The translations under genes were made by a program, and so were the position numbers. Positions 7,702-17,851 of a stretch of DNA of 64,000 bases are shown one piece after another. The stretch spans positions 1-64,000 of the forward strand of contig NZ_JBBBNV010000012.1 of NCBI RefSeq assembly GCF_037137075.1. Direction: 5' to 3'. Below the pieces are notes generated by a model that was not told the origin of the DNA, made no database searches, and saw only the letters and a program-made list of their open reading frames with translations. This DNA comes from JBBBNV01 sp037137075. GTDB lineage: Bacteria; Bacillota; Bacilli; Paenibacillales; NBRC-103111. Within the stretch, counting starts at the first letter, position 1, and every line of letters begins with the position of its first letter.

Positions 7702-9339
7702 ATGAAAAAAAAGCAGCCGCCCTCTTCGCTTCGTTTTCAAATATTGGCGCGAACGCTGATCGTGCTATCGATTTTGCTGCTGCTTATCGGAACATTCCAA
7801 TATGTCTTGATGCAGCAATTTCTATATAACAACCGGGCAGAATCCATTCAGGCGCAAATCCGATCTCTTCCGGGCCAGTTGTTCCGTAATCTGGAGGAAG
7901 GGCCTTCGGGGCAGCCGGGACCGGGACACTCCGGGCCGAAGCCGTATTTCCGGCCGGGCGGGGACTCGCCGCAAGCAGGCTCCAAGGGGAGCGGGGACGC
8001 CGGAAATGATTCGGGCACCGTGCAGCAGGGGGACAGTCCCGAACCCTCCAAACGTCCGGGCGGGGAGCATGATCCGCTCAGCTCGCTGCGAATTCCGCAG
8101 TCGACAGTGGCTTTGGTGAACGACAAAGGCGAAATTACCGACGTGTATGGCGAACCGGATTCCGGTTCCGTGCCCCAGCTCTCGGCAGAACGCTACGCCC
8201 AGGTGCTGAGCGCAGATCCGAAGAAACAGCGGCCGGAATACGACCTGGTCAAGGATGCGGACGGGCATGAACAGCTTGTGGTGCTCCAGATGGTAGGCTT
8301 AAACCGTGATCAGCCGCCGAACATGGTTATTCAGGTTAGTGTACTGACTAGCCAACTGCATGAAGTGCTTGTGAGGCAGCTTACTACCTTCATCGGACTA
8401 AGCGTTCTGGCCATGCTGGCGGCGCTGCTCGCCTTCCTGCCCGTGCTGCGGCGGACCTTAATCCCGTTATCCCGCATGGTGGATAAAGTAGAACGAATTA
8501 ATGCGGGCAACCTGGACGAGCGGCTGCCGCTGGGCAGGGGGCAGCTCGAAACGGAACGGCTTTCCGTGGCGTTTAACGGGATGCTGGAGCGGCTGGAGAC
8601 CGCCTTCATCGCAGAGCAGGAGGCGAAGGAGCGGATGCGGCGTTTCGTGGCGGACGCTTCTCATGAGCTGCGGACGCCGTTGACCTCGATACGCGGCTTT
8701 CTTGAGGTTCTGCTGCGCGGTGCGGCGAACAATCCGGAGGTGCTTCGGGAATCCTTACAGAGCATGCATACCGAATCGGAACGGCTGACCCAGCTGGTGC
8801 AGGACCTGCTTCAATTGGCCAAATTCGATAATCAGCCGGAGCTCAAGCTGATATCGGGGCAGCTGGAGGATGTGCTGCGGGAGATGGAGCCCCAGCTGCG
8901 GGTGCTGGCCGGGGGCCGCCGGGTTGACATCGAAACGGAGAACAGCCCTCCGCTTCAGTTCAACCGGGATCAGATGAAGCAGGTCGTGTTGAATTTGTTT
9001 CAAAATGCAGTACAGCATACGGACTCGGCTTCCGGGCAGATTTCCGTCCGGTTAGAGCCGGAGGCGGCAGGAGCGCGCCTCACGATTCGTGATAATGGAC
9101 CGGGGATTGCCGAGAAGCATGTGTCCAAGCTGTTCGACCGGTTTTACCGGGCTGACATGTCCAGGGCCCGCAAGGAAGGCGGGGCGGGACTCGGTCTGGC
9201 GATAACCAAAGCGATTGTCGATTTCCACGGCGGCACCATCGCCTGCAAGAGCAAGCTTGGCGAAGGAACAGCGTTCCACGTCTGGCTCCCGGCCGCGCGG
9301 ACGTTACCGGAGGGCGGCATGAACAGCCGGCAGGAATGA
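7702..9339 (+). CDS. Sensor histidine kinase
   Basis: Membrane kinase of 545 residues, partner of the response regulator just upstream. Helix 1 is at about 17-37; an outside domain of some 190 residues begins with a long Gly/Pro/Ser-rich segment (about 60-130). Helix 2 (about 228-248) leads into a HAMP domain, then the phospho-acceptor H box (VADASHELRTPLTSIRG, about 318), N box (LNLFQNAVQHTD), G1 (DNGPGI) and G2 (GGAGLGLAI). All catalytic boxes are intact. Good Shine-Dalgarno GAGGAGGT before the ATG. The signal is unknown; cell-envelope stress is plausible given the ABC exporter next door, but this is inference. Confidence 0.93.
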   Translation: MKKKQPPSSLRFQILARTLIVLSILLLLIGTFQYVLMQQFLYNNRAESIQAQIRSLPGQLFRNLEEGPSGQPGPGHSGPKPYFRPGGDSPQAGSKGSGDAGNDSGTVQQGDSPEPSKRPGGEHDPLSSLRIPQSTVALVNDKGEITDVYGEPDSGSVPQLSAERYAQVLSADPKKQRPEYDLVKDADGHEQLVVLQMVGLNRDQPPNMVIQVSVLTSQLHEVLVRQLTTFIGLSVLAMLAALLAFLPVLRRTLIPLSRMVDKVERINAGNLDERLPLGRGQLETERLSVAFNGMLERLETAFIAEQEAKERMRRFVADASHELRTPLTSIRGFLEVLLRGAANNPEVLRESLQSMHTESERLTQLVQDLLQLAKFDNQPELKLISGQLEDVLREMEPQLRVLAGGRRVDIETENSPPLQFNRDQMKQVVLNLFQNAVQHTDSASGQISVRLEPEAAGARLTIRDNGPGIAEKHVSKLFDRFYRADMSRARKEGGAGLGLAITKAIVDFHGGTIACKSKLGEGTAFHVWLPAARTLPEGGMNSRQE

Positions 9340-9359
9340 CAACAAGAGAATAACAGGAT

Positions 9360-9412
9360 AACCGCCCGGTCATGGCGCTTGTAATCAGCAAGCGTTTCAT
9401 GACCGGGCGGTT
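9360..9412. terminator. Bidirectional terminator
   Basis: Perfect 15-bp stem (9360-9374 with 9398-9412, arm AACCGCCCGGTCATG) between the kinase gene and the convergent ABC exporter operon. Confidence 0.8.
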
Positions 9413-9493
9413 GTTTGGCTTTACAAGAACCGGCGGTGCAGAGAAATTCGAAGGCTGCCTGTGCTTCCTCCTGCACGTCGGGAGGCGTCAGGC

Positions 9494-11383
9494 TTACCCT
9501 GTCCGTTGGAACTGGCTGGTGTACAAGCCGTGATAACATCCGCCCTGATTGAGCAGTTCTTCATGGGTGCCGCGCTCGATAATGCGCCCCCCGTCAATGA
9601 CCAGAATCAGATCGGCCTCGCGAATGGTGCTTAACCGGTGCGCAATGACGAAGCTGGTGCGGCCCTGCATTAACGTTCTCATCGCTGCTTGAATGTGCAT
9701 TTCCGTGCGGGTGTCGATGCTGCTGGTCGCTTCGTCCAGAATGAGCACCGCAGGGTCTGCCAGAACGGCCCGCGCAATCGTCAGCAGCTGGCGCTGGCCT
9801 TGGCTTAAATTGCCGCCCTCCGCCGTAAGCGGAGTGTCATAGCCCTGAGGCAGCTTGCGGATGAAGCTGTCCGCATTGGCAAGCTTGGCCGCCCGCTCGA
9901 TTTCCGCGTCGGTCGCTTCCAGCCGTCCGTAACGGATGTTCTCCCTGATCGTGTCAGAGAACAGGTAGGCGTCCTGAAGCACGATGCCGAGCTGGGATCG
10001 CAGGCTATTCTTGTCCAGGCTCTGAATATTCGCGCCGTCCAGCGTAATGGTCCCCTTCTGGATATCATAAAACCGGGTCAACAGATTGATGATGGTCGTT
10101 TTGCCGGCCCCGGTCGGCCCGACGAGCGCGATCATGTCCCCCGGCCTGGCCGTGAAGGACACATCCTGCAAAATCGGCACGTCGGGCTTATAGCTGAAGG
10201 AGACGTCCCGGAAAATGACCTCGCCTCGCACGCCGGTGAGCTGCTGTGCAAGCTGCCGGTCGTCCTGCTCAGGGTCGGCATCCATCATTTCAAATACCCG
10301 CTCGGCGCCAGCAATGGCGGACTGAATCATATTGAACTGGTTGGCCAAATCGTTCATCGGCCGGCCGAACTGCTTGGAATAGTTCAGGAAGCTGACCACG
10401 ATTCCGATCGTTGTCCATCCGGCCAGCGCCATCCCGCCGCCCGCCGCCGCGAGCAGCGCGAAGCTGAGATTGTTGATCAGGTTCATAACCGGACCGGTTG
10501 TGCCGGATAAAATCTGGGCTTTCACGCTGACCTCGCGAAGCTCAAGGTTCATGGCTTGAAACTCGGCGATTGCCTGTTCCTCGCGGCGAAACGTTTTGAC
10601 CACCTTTTGCCCGGAGATGGTTTCTTCCATATATCCGTTCAAATCGCCAAGCCGCTGCTGCTGTCCTTTGAAGAAGCTGCGGGTATAGCGGGCGATACGT
10701 CCGGTAGCGAACGTGACGAGAGGAATGGTCGCCAGGCTGAGCAGGGTTAGCCATACGTTCAGCCCAATCATCATCACGAGCGCGCCGATAACGGTAATGA
10801 TGCCCGACAGCAGCTGCGGCAGGCCTTGATTCATGGATACCGACACGTTCTCGATATCGTTCGTGGTACGGCTCATCAAATCCCCATGCGGCCGGGTATC
10901 GAAATAAGACAGCGGCAGCCGCTGCATCTTGCCGAACAAGTCCCGGCGCATGACGGCAACCGTGCGCTGGCTCACGCCGGCCATGACGTAGCCCTGCAGC
11001 CAGGTCAGCAGCGCGCTTGCCGCGTATACGGCGAGCAGCAGCACACACAGGCTTAGCAGCCCATCGTAATGGCCCGGAATAATGTAATCATCGAATGATT
11101 TGCCCAGCAGGTAAGGCCCGATTAGGGCGGTCAGCGAGCTGAGAATGGTGAGAACAACGACTGTGACCAGACCCCCGCGCTGCTGGCCGAGATAGCCCCA
11201 TAGCCGCTTCAGCGTTGTTTTGGTATTCTTGGGCCTGACCTTCTCCGTGAACCGGCCGGGACCTCCGCCCGGCCCGCCTGGGCCGAGTCCCATCGGGCGT
11301 CCGCCGGGACCGCCCATGCCGGGGGTCATCCCGCCGGGCGCGCCGGCATGACCCGCCGTTCCTGCCTGTGTCCGTTCAGCCAT
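9494..11383 (-). CDS. ABC exporter half-transporter, second subunit (YfiC-like)
   Basis: Fused membrane-ATPase protein of 629 residues. An unusual Gly/Pro/Met-rich N-terminal tail (about 10-45) precedes six membrane helices and an ATPase domain with Walker A GPTGAGKTT, signature LSQGQ and Walker B VLILDEATSSID, with the catalytic glutamate present. The ATG at 11381-11383 overlaps the end of the upstream subunit gene (ATGGCTGA), so the two are coupled; a longer frame to 11539 lies inside that gene. With its partner it forms a heterodimeric multidrug-type exporter. Substrate unknown. Confidence 0.9.
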   Translation of the reverse strand: MAERTQAGTAGHAGAPGGMTPGMGGPGGRPMGLGPGGPGGGPGRFTEKVRPKNTKTTLKRLWGYLGQQRGGLVTVVVLTILSSLTALIGPYLLGKSFDDYIIPGHYDGLLSLCVLLLAVYAASALLTWLQGYVMAGVSQRTVAVMRRDLFGKMQRLPLSYFDTRPHGDLMSRTTNDIENVSVSMNQGLPQLLSGIITVIGALVMMIGLNVWLTLLSLATIPLVTFATGRIARYTRSFFKGQQQRLGDLNGYMEETISGQKVVKTFRREEQAIAEFQAMNLELREVSVKAQILSGTTGPVMNLINNLSFALLAAAGGGMALAGWTTIGIVVSFLNYSKQFGRPMNDLANQFNMIQSAIAGAERVFEMMDADPEQDDRQLAQQLTGVRGEVIFRDVSFSYKPDVPILQDVSFTARPGDMIALVGPTGAGKTTIINLLTRFYDIQKGTITLDGANIQSLDKNSLRSQLGIVLQDAYLFSDTIRENIRYGRLEATDAEIERAAKLANADSFIRKLPQGYDTPLTAEGGNLSQGQRQLLTIARAVLADPAVLILDEATSSIDTRTEMHIQAAMRTLMQGRTSFVIAHRLSTIREADLILVIDGGRIIERGTHEELLNQGGCYHGLYTSQFQRTG

Positions 11384-13118
11384 GGATAGCTTCCCCCTTT
11401 CCCAGCTGCGATTTGTAAATATCGCGGTATACCTCGCTCGACTCCAGCAGCTCTGTGTGCGTTCCGCGCGCCGCGATTCGCCCGTCCTCCAGCACCATAA
11501 TCTGGTCGGCCTCCATGACCGAGGAGATACGCTGGGCAATCAGAAGGCATGTGCTGCTGTGCATCAGCTGCTTCAGCGCGGCCTGAATGCGAGCCTCGGT
11601 GCCCAGATCGACCGCGCTGGTGCTGTCATCCAGAATGAGAATGGCCGGGCGGATGAGAATGGCGCGGGCAATGGAGATGCGCTGCTTCTGGCCGCCGGAC
11701 AGGTTGACGCCGCGCTGGCCGACCAGCGTATCGTAGCCTTCCGGCATCTGCATGATGAAGTCGTGCGCCTGCGCGGCCTTGGCCGCCGCCTCCACCTCCT
11801 CCTGCGAGGCGTCCGGCCGGCCATAGCGGATATTGTCTCGAAGGGTGCCGCTGAACAAAATGGCCTGCTGCAGTACCGTACCGATCCGGCTGCGAAGATG
11901 ATCCAGCGCAATCGTCCGCACATCGGCGCCATCAATCCGGATCGTGCCTGCGCTGGCCTCGTACAGCCGCGGAATAAGGCTGACGAGGCTTGATTTGCCC
12001 GCTCCGGTCGCGCCGAGGAAGGCCACGGTTTGACCCGGATACGCCTCGAAGCTGATATTCTCCAGCACAGGATCTTGCTCTTTGCCGGCGTAGGCGAAGC
12101 TGACGCTGTCGAATGAGAGGCGACCTTCGCGGATGACATCCCGGCGGGCATCTTCCTGATCGGCAATGTCCGGCTCGGTAGCCAGCACCTCATTGATCCG
12201 GTCAGCAGACGCTTTTGCACGGGAAGCCGCCATCATGAACATGGCAACGGTCATCAGGGAAAAGAGCATTTGTGTAACATAGTTAATAAAAGCAATCAGG
12301 TCGCCGATTTGGATTTGATGATCCCGGGCCTGCACGCCGCCGAACCAGAGCACGGCAACGATACCGGCATTGAGCAGCAGCGTCATAATCGGCATGTTAA
12401 GGGCTACCACACGCGCCGCCTTCAGCGCGGTATCCGTATAATCGCCGTTGGCCGCGCCGAACCGCCGGTTCTCAAACGCAGCCCGAACGAACGCTTTGAC
12501 GACCCGGATGCCGCTCAAATTTTCCTGAAGCACGGTATTGACCCGGTCCAGCTTATTTTGCACTGAGGCGAACAAAGGAAACGCTCTGCGGTTCAGCAGC
12601 ACCAGGGCAACGAGCAGGATGGGCACCACGATAAACATAATGAGGCTGAGGGAAGGGCTGATGATGACGGCCATTGCCAGGCTGCCGATGACGAGAAACG
12701 GGGCGCGGACCAAAATTCTCAGCATCATCTGCACGAGATTCTGCACCTGGACCACATCATGGGTCAGCCGGGTGACCAGAGAGCCGGTGCTGAAGGTATC
12801 CAGATTCCGGAAGGCGAACGTCTGCACCTTGGCGAACAAATCCCGCCGGACGTCTGTGGCGAAATAGGCTGCCGCAATACTGGAAAATACCGTACAGCCC
12901 ACACCGCCGACGAGGCCGATGAAGGCGTATACAACCATCATCACGCCTGTACGCCAAATGTGGTCGAGATCTCCCTTCAGAACGCCGTCATTCACAATGC
13001 TGGCCATAAGCTTCGGCTGAAGCAGATCCATGCCGACCTCAAGCAGCATCAGCAGCGGAGCCAGTGTCACGGACTTCCAATATGGTCTTAAATACGAGGA
13101 CAGCTTGCGATGGCGCAA
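11376..13118 (-). CDS. ABC exporter half-transporter, first subunit (YfiB-like)
   Basis: Fused membrane-ATPase protein of 580 residues: six helices (about 1-315) and an ATPase domain with Walker A GATGAGKSS, Q-loop LQQAI and signature LSGGQ. Walker B reads ILILDDSTSAVD, so aspartate replaces the catalytic glutamate. That makes this the degenerate ATP site of an asymmetric heterodimer, as known for BmrC/BmrD and TM287/288, while the downstream subunit keeps the glutamate. Operon order is this gene first. It is divergent from the YesN-type regulator gene. Confidence 0.92.
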   Translation of the reverse strand: MRHRKLSSYLRPYWKSVTLAPLLMLLEVGMDLLQPKLMASIVNDGVLKGDLDHIWRTGVMMVVYAFIGLVGGVGCTVFSSIAAAYFATDVRRDLFAKVQTFAFRNLDTFSTGSLVTRLTHDVVQVQNLVQMMLRILVRAPFLVIGSLAMAVIISPSLSLIMFIVVPILLVALVLLNRRAFPLFASVQNKLDRVNTVLQENLSGIRVVKAFVRAAFENRRFGAANGDYTDTALKAARVVALNMPIMTLLLNAGIVAVLWFGGVQARDHQIQIGDLIAFINYVTQMLFSLMTVAMFMMAASRAKASADRINEVLATEPDIADQEDARRDVIREGRLSFDSVSFAYAGKEQDPVLENISFEAYPGQTVAFLGATGAGKSSLVSLIPRLYEASAGTIRIDGADVRTIALDHLRSRIGTVLQQAILFSGTLRDNIRYGRPDASQEEVEAAAKAAQAHDFIMQMPEGYDTLVGQRGVNLSGGQKQRISIARAILIRPAILILDDSTSAVDLGTEARIQAALKQLMHSSTCLLIAQRISSVMEADQIMVLEDGRIAARGTHTELLESSEVYRDIYKSQLGKGEAIHG

Positions 13119-13304
13119 TTTCAGGTCACCTCATCTTGTCAGAAAATCAGGGCTTTGGGCAAAGCGCATATGCATGTTATTACATATCAAGCTTCATCGT
13201 ACTCCCGGCGAAGCGGGTACGTCAACTTCAAGCGCGCTGAAGCCCGTTTCCCCCTCTATTCACGCGGATGCCTTCCCGGTACAATACAGGGAGGAGGGGT
13301 GTCC

Positions 13305-14969
13305 ATGTACAAGTTGCTGCTCATTGATGATGAAGCCGATGTGCGTGACGGGGTAGCTCTGGAGGTGGATTGGGCGGAGTGCGGCTTTGAGATGGCCGGT
13401 ACGGCGGAGAACGGCAGGGAAGCGCTGGAGCTTATTGAACGGATACAGCCGGACGTCGTTGTAACCGATATTCAGATGCCGTTCATGGACGGGCTGCAGC
13501 TGTCCGAGTGGATTCGGGAGCGATACCCCACTATTAAAATTATTGTGCTGACCGGATTTGATGAATTTGAATATGCGCAAAAAGCGGTCAAGCTGCAAAT
13601 CGATGAATACCTTTTGAAACCGTTTTCTTCACAGGAGTTTGTGGAGGTACTGTTGAAGGCCCGAAGCCGAATTGAGGAAGAAACGGAACAGAAGAGAAAT
13701 ATGGAAATGCTGCAGGAGCATTACCGCCAAAGCCTTCCGGTGCTGCGGGAGGTGTTTCTCGCTTCACTGGTGACTCGCAAGCAGAGTGCGGCGGAAATTG
13801 CTGCGAAGGCGCGCAATTATAACGTAGATTTGGCAGGCAAGGGTTATCTTGTGTCGGTAATCAGCATGGATTATCCTGGCGGGGCGGCACAGCCGGAGGA
13901 GGCGGGGCTGGTGTCCGAAGGCTCCCTGCGATATGCCAAGGATACCGAGCTGAAGCTGTTTGCGCTGGTGAACATCGCGGAAGAGATCGCCCGCAGATAC
14001 GGAGCAGGTCTTGTGTATCTGCACAACGATGCCGTCATTGTGCTGACGATTTCTCCTCACCCTGCCCGTCATGATGTCATGAAGCCGGCGCTGGCCGCGC
14101 TGGAGGAAATCCGGCAGAGCGTAGAGCGGTATCTGAAGTTTACCGTGACGATTGGTGTTGGAACCGTCGGCGACGGGCCGGAGGAGATCAAGGATGGTTA
14201 CCGGGATGCGGTACTCGCCCTGGATTACCGGCTTATACTTGGCGGCAACCGGATTATTTGCATTGATGATGTGGAGAAACGTTCGGTGGAGAAGCTGCGG
14301 TTTGATGAGCTGCAGGAGCAGGCGCTAATCCGCTGCATGAAGGTCGGTACGCTGCAGGAGCTCAAAGCTTTGACCGGGGAGCTGTTTGGCGGGATTACAG
14401 CGGCGGCGGTTTCGGTGCAGGATTGCCAGCTGTTCCTGATGGAAATCGTGACGGCTGTGCTCAAAGCGGCCAAGGATGCCGATTTGGATTTGGAGCAGCT
14501 GCTCGGTCCCGGCCACAATCCGTATGCGGATATCGGCAAGTATACCGATCTGGAGGAGGCCAAGGAACGGCTTACCCGGCTGTGCATACGCGTGATGGAT
14601 CGGATTGCCGCCGACCGGCAGCACAGCCACAGCAGCCTGGTGGAGAAGGCCAAGGAATACACGCGCGCGCATTTTCACGAAAGCGAAATTTCCATTACCC
14701 GGGTATGCGGCCATTTGCATATCAGCGCCGGGTATTTCAGCAGCATCTTCAAAAAAGAAACGAAGCTGACGTTTGTTCAATATTTGATGCAGGTACGAAT
14801 GGAGGCGGCGAAGAGCTTGCTGCGGACCACGGATTTAAAAGCGTTTGAAATCTCCGAGCGGGTCGGGTTCTCGGAGCCGAATTATTTTAGCTTCTGCTTC
14901 CGCAAGCATACGGGCATGACGCCGAAGGACTATCGCAGCGGCGCCCGTGACCCGGAGACGGAAAGCTGA
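13305..14969 (+). CDS. YesN-type response regulator with AraC DNA-binding domain
   Basis: Regulator of 554 residues. The receiver domain (1-120) has the acidic pair in LLIDDEADVRDG, phosphorylated D55 in VVVTDIQMPFMDG and the lysine in EYLLKPFSSQEF. A long middle region of about 300 residues includes a degenerate nucleotide-cyclase-like stretch (FTVTIGVGTVGDG). The C-terminal 100 residues are an AraC-type double helix-turn-helix ending in a FSEPNYFSFCFRKHTGMTPKDYR signature. The ATG at 13305 follows GAGGAGG by 7 nt; an upstream extension of the frame has no ribosome site. First gene of an operon with a kinase and a sugar-binding lipoprotein, probably controlling sugar uptake genes. Confidence 0.93.
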   Translation: MYKLLLIDDEADVRDGVALEVDWAECGFEMAGTAENGREALELIERIQPDVVVTDIQMPFMDGLQLSEWIRERYPTIKIIVLTGFDEFEYAQKAVKLQIDEYLLKPFSSQEFVEVLLKARSRIEEETEQKRNMEMLQEHYRQSLPVLREVFLASLVTRKQSAAEIAAKARNYNVDLAGKGYLVSVISMDYPGGAAQPEEAGLVSEGSLRYAKDTELKLFALVNIAEEIARRYGAGLVYLHNDAVIVLTISPHPARHDVMKPALAALEEIRQSVERYLKFTVTIGVGTVGDGPEEIKDGYRDAVLALDYRLILGGNRIICIDDVEKRSVEKLRFDELQEQALIRCMKVGTLQELKALTGELFGGITAAAVSVQDCQLFLMEIVTAVLKAAKDADLDLEQLLGPGHNPYADIGKYTDLEEAKERLTRLCIRVMDRIAADRQHSHSSLVEKAKEYTRAHFHESEISITRVCGHLHISAGYFSSIFKKETKLTFVQYLMQVRMEAAKSLLRTTDLKAFEISERVGFSEPNYFSFCFRKHTGMTPKDYRSGARDPETES

Positions 14970-14970
14970 T

Positions 14971-16767
14971 ATGCGCCGCAAACTGCGCGGGCTGCTCCGG
15001 AAGCCGGTGAACCGGTTCCGATTTCGCAGCATACAATTGCTGATTACGGTGTATTTTGCAGTCATAACGATTTCGGTTGTGCTTGTCGTCAGTGCTATCC
15101 TGTACAGCAAATTCTCACAAACGGCGGAGCGCAACGCTTATTTGGGCAACCAGCAAATTATCGGGCAGGTCAATTTCAATCTGGAGATGTATCTGAAAGG
15201 CATGTCCGACGTATTCGGGCTGGTTGATGACAAAATCCGCCGTTACGGCGGCGGGGATGACGAGAAGCTGCGGGAGCAGCTGGAAACGATTTTTGCGACG
15301 CGGGAGGATATCGTATCGATGGGGCTGTTCAGCAGCGAAGGCGAGCCGCTGTTCGGCCTGCCGAATGCTCCGATGCGGGACAACACCCGCTTGACCCGGC
15401 AGAGCTGGTTCACCTCCGCTCTGGAAAACCCGAATCATCTCTCCTTCTCCCTTCCCCACATTCAAAATTTGTACAAGGGCGAGTACAAATGGGTCGTGTC
15501 GCTCAGTAAAGGAATTACGATGACCCGCAGGGGGGAAACGATTCGGGCTGTTCTGCTTGTCGACGTCAATTTCAAGACGATTGATGAGCTGTGCCGCCGG
15601 GTGAGCCTCGGCAAGAAAGGCTACGTGTACATTATTGACGAAGGAGCCGGCAACATTGTGTATCATCCGCAGCAGCAGCTCATTTATGCGGGGCTGAAAT
15701 ACGAGAATGTCGAGCGGGCGCTCAAATATTCCTACGGCAGCTATGTGGATGATTCCACCGGAGACAAACGCCTGATTACGATTCAGACGGTGAACAACAT
15801 CGGCTGGAAGACGGTCGGTGTCTCATATATGGATGAGATTGTAACGACTCGTAAGGAAATTAGCGGTTTTCTGATTTGGCTGCTGGTCATTGTTATGGTT
15901 CTGGTGCTTCTGATTGCGGCGACGATGTCCTCGAGAATTTCGCTTCCGATTAAACGGCTGGAGAAATCGATGCGCAAGGTGGAGCAGGGAGATTTCGATA
16001 TTCATCTTCCGGTGCGGGGAGATGACGAGGTGGGCCGGCTTTCACGTCGGTTTAATTTGATGGTGTCCCGGATGAAGCAGCTGATGGAGCAAATCATTCA
16101 TGAGCAGGAGGCCAAGCGCAGGAGCGAGCTGGAGGTGCTGCAGGCTCAGATTAATCCGCATTTTTTGTACAATACGCTTAACTCGGTTGTCCGGATGGCG
16201 GGGACGGGCAAGACCGATGAGGTCGTCACGATGATTACCTCCTTGTCCAAGCTGTTTCGGATTAGCCTCAGCCGGGGAAAATATATTATTAGTGTACAGG
16301 AGGAGCTGGAGCACGTCCGCAACTACCTGGTCATCCAAAAAATACGGTTCAAAAATAAATTTGAATATCGAATCGAAGCCGAGGAGGCGGTCCTGGGGTG
16401 TCAAACGCTGAAGCTTATCGTGCAGCCGATAGTGGAAAACGCCATTCAGCACGGGATCGAGTATATGCCGGATGCGGGCTTGATCCGAATTACGGCGGGC
16501 AGGCGGGATGACAAGCTGCTGCTCCAGGTTGAGGACAACGGGCTCGGCATGACGCAGGAAACCGTGCAGCGGCTGCTGACGGGCCAGTCCCGAAGTAAGG
16601 AGGGCTCCGGAGTCGGCATCCGCAACGTGCACGAGCGTATCCGGCTGCAGTTTGGGGAGCCATACGGCCTGGAGGTGGACAGCGAGCCCGAGGAAGGAAC
16701 GACCGTGCGGCTGTGGCTGCCGTTAAGCAGAGATGAAGGAGGGCGGGGCGATGAAGATGACGAGTGA
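14971..16767 (+). CDS. YesM-type sensor histidine kinase
   Basis: Membrane kinase of 598 residues that pairs with the upstream YesN-type regulator. Helix 1 (about 21-44), an outside Cache-like sensor domain with the GKKGYVYIIDEGAGNIVYHP signature, helix 2 (about 290-312), HAMP, then the His_kinase family box QINPHFLYNTLNS and an HATPase domain with VENAIQHG, DNGLGM and SGVGIRNVHERI. The ATG at 14971 comes 1 nt after the regulator stop; an in-frame GTG at 14947 would overlap it. The downstream lipoprotein gene overlaps its 3' end, so the three proteins are likely one sensing unit. Confidence 0.92.
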   Translation: MRRKLRGLLRKPVNRFRFRSIQLLITVYFAVITISVVLVVSAILYSKFSQTAERNAYLGNQQIIGQVNFNLEMYLKGMSDVFGLVDDKIRRYGGGDDEKLREQLETIFATREDIVSMGLFSSEGEPLFGLPNAPMRDNTRLTRQSWFTSALENPNHLSFSLPHIQNLYKGEYKWVVSLSKGITMTRRGETIRAVLLVDVNFKTIDELCRRVSLGKKGYVYIIDEGAGNIVYHPQQQLIYAGLKYENVERALKYSYGSYVDDSTGDKRLITIQTVNNIGWKTVGVSYMDEIVTTRKEISGFLIWLLVIVMVLVLLIAATMSSRISLPIKRLEKSMRKVEQGDFDIHLPVRGDDEVGRLSRRFNLMVSRMKQLMEQIIHEQEAKRRSELEVLQAQINPHFLYNTLNSVVRMAGTGKTDEVVTMITSLSKLFRISLSRGKYIISVQEELEHVRNYLVIQKIRFKNKFEYRIEAEEAVLGCQTLKLIVQPIVENAIQHGIEYMPDAGLIRITAGRRDDKLLLQVEDNGLGMTQETVQRLLTGQSRSKEGSGVGIRNVHERIRLQFGEPYGLEVDSEPEEGTTVRLWLPLSRDEGGRGDEDDE

Positions 16768-17788
16768 AGTCGCGGCGTCCTTCCGGTGGTCACGGCAGCT
16801 TGGGCGGATGGCGTTCGTGCTGCTGTTCATGGCGGTGATGGGAGTCTCCTGCTCAACGGACGCCGGAACCGGCCCGGGCGCGCAGCCGAGTATTGGTTTG
16901 CACGAAGCGGAGAAGAAAAAGGTGGCCCTGGTGGTCCGAGCCAAGCAGGACGATTACTGGCAGACGGTGAGGATGGGGGCGGAGGCCGCAGGCAAGGAGT
17001 TCAACGTCCAGGTGACATTCGGCGGCCCTGCTTCCGAAGCCGATCCGAACGGGCAGATCGGGTTCATCAATGAGGCGGTTATCTACGGAGCAGGTGCAGT
17101 TGTTGTCGCCCCGAGCGACCATGAGACCTTCCTTCAGGCAGCCGACATCACCGGCTCTCGCAGCTTGCCGCTTATCGTCATCGATTCTCCGGAAAAAGGG
17201 GCCAAGGTGCGGAGCTCCATTCTGATTAATCACTATGAGGCGGGGCAGCTGGCGCTGCGAAAGCTGGTCGAGCTTATCGGCAATCACGCCCGGATCGCTG
17301 TTATCCGTGCAGCCGGGCCATCCTCGAATGCGTCTCAGCGGGAGGAAGGCCTGCGCGCCGAGCTGGCGCATTATGCTTCCGTGCAGCTTGTGGAGCGGAT
17401 TACATGCGCCGCAGGGGATCCCGATTGCGGCGCTGCCGCCCGGGATTTATTGAACGCGCCGGGCCGGGTGGACGGCGTGGTGGTGCTTAGCGCCGCCGCC
17501 TCAATCGGGGTAGCGGGCGCCATGAAGGACGCCGGACTGGCCGGAGAGCTGAAGGTCGTCACCTTCGATAGCACGCCGGAGGAGCTGGAGCTGCTGCAGG
17601 AAGGCAGCATTCAGGCCACCATCATTCATAATCCGTTCAGCATGGGGTATCTGGGGGTGAAGTACGCGGTGGACGCCATGAATGGCATTGCTGTGCCGGA
17701 ACAGGACAATCTGGGCGTGAAGGTGATTGATCAGGACAATATGTTCTGGTCAGATAATCAGAAGCTGCTATTCCCGTTTGTGAACTGA
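16751..17788 (+). CDS. Sugar-binding lipoprotein, sensor partner of the YesMN pair
   Basis: Type 1 periplasmic-binding fold (RbsB/YtfQ-like), 345 residues. The signal peptide ends in the lipobox GVSC, so it is anchored outside the membrane. The ATG at 16751 lies 3-4 nt after GGAGGGCGGGG and overlaps the kinase stop by 17 nt; ATG 16733 is an alternative. There is no permease or ATPase gene beside it. Comparable binding proteins encoded with YesM/YesN kinases present the sugar to the kinase rather than to a transporter (inference). Galactose is a candidate because mglBAC lies downstream. Confidence 0.88.
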   Translation: MKMTSEVAASFRWSRQLGRMAFVLLFMAVMGVSCSTDAGTGPGAQPSIGLHEAEKKKVALVVRAKQDDYWQTVRMGAEAAGKEFNVQVTFGGPASEADPNGQIGFINEAVIYGAGAVVVAPSDHETFLQAADITGSRSLPLIVIDSPEKGAKVRSSILINHYEAGQLALRKLVELIGNHARIAVIRAAGPSSNASQREEGLRAELAHYASVQLVERITCAAGDPDCGAAARDLLNAPGRVDGVVVLSAAASIGVAGAMKDAGLAGELKVVTFDSTPEELELLQEGSIQATIIHNPFSMGYLGVKYAVDAMNGIAVPEQDNLGVKVIDQDNMFWSDNQKLLFPFVN

Positions 17789-17851
17789 ACAGGACTTGCG
17801 AATGGAGCGGGATAGCATGTAATCTAATCGAACTAAAGGGGATTTAACGGC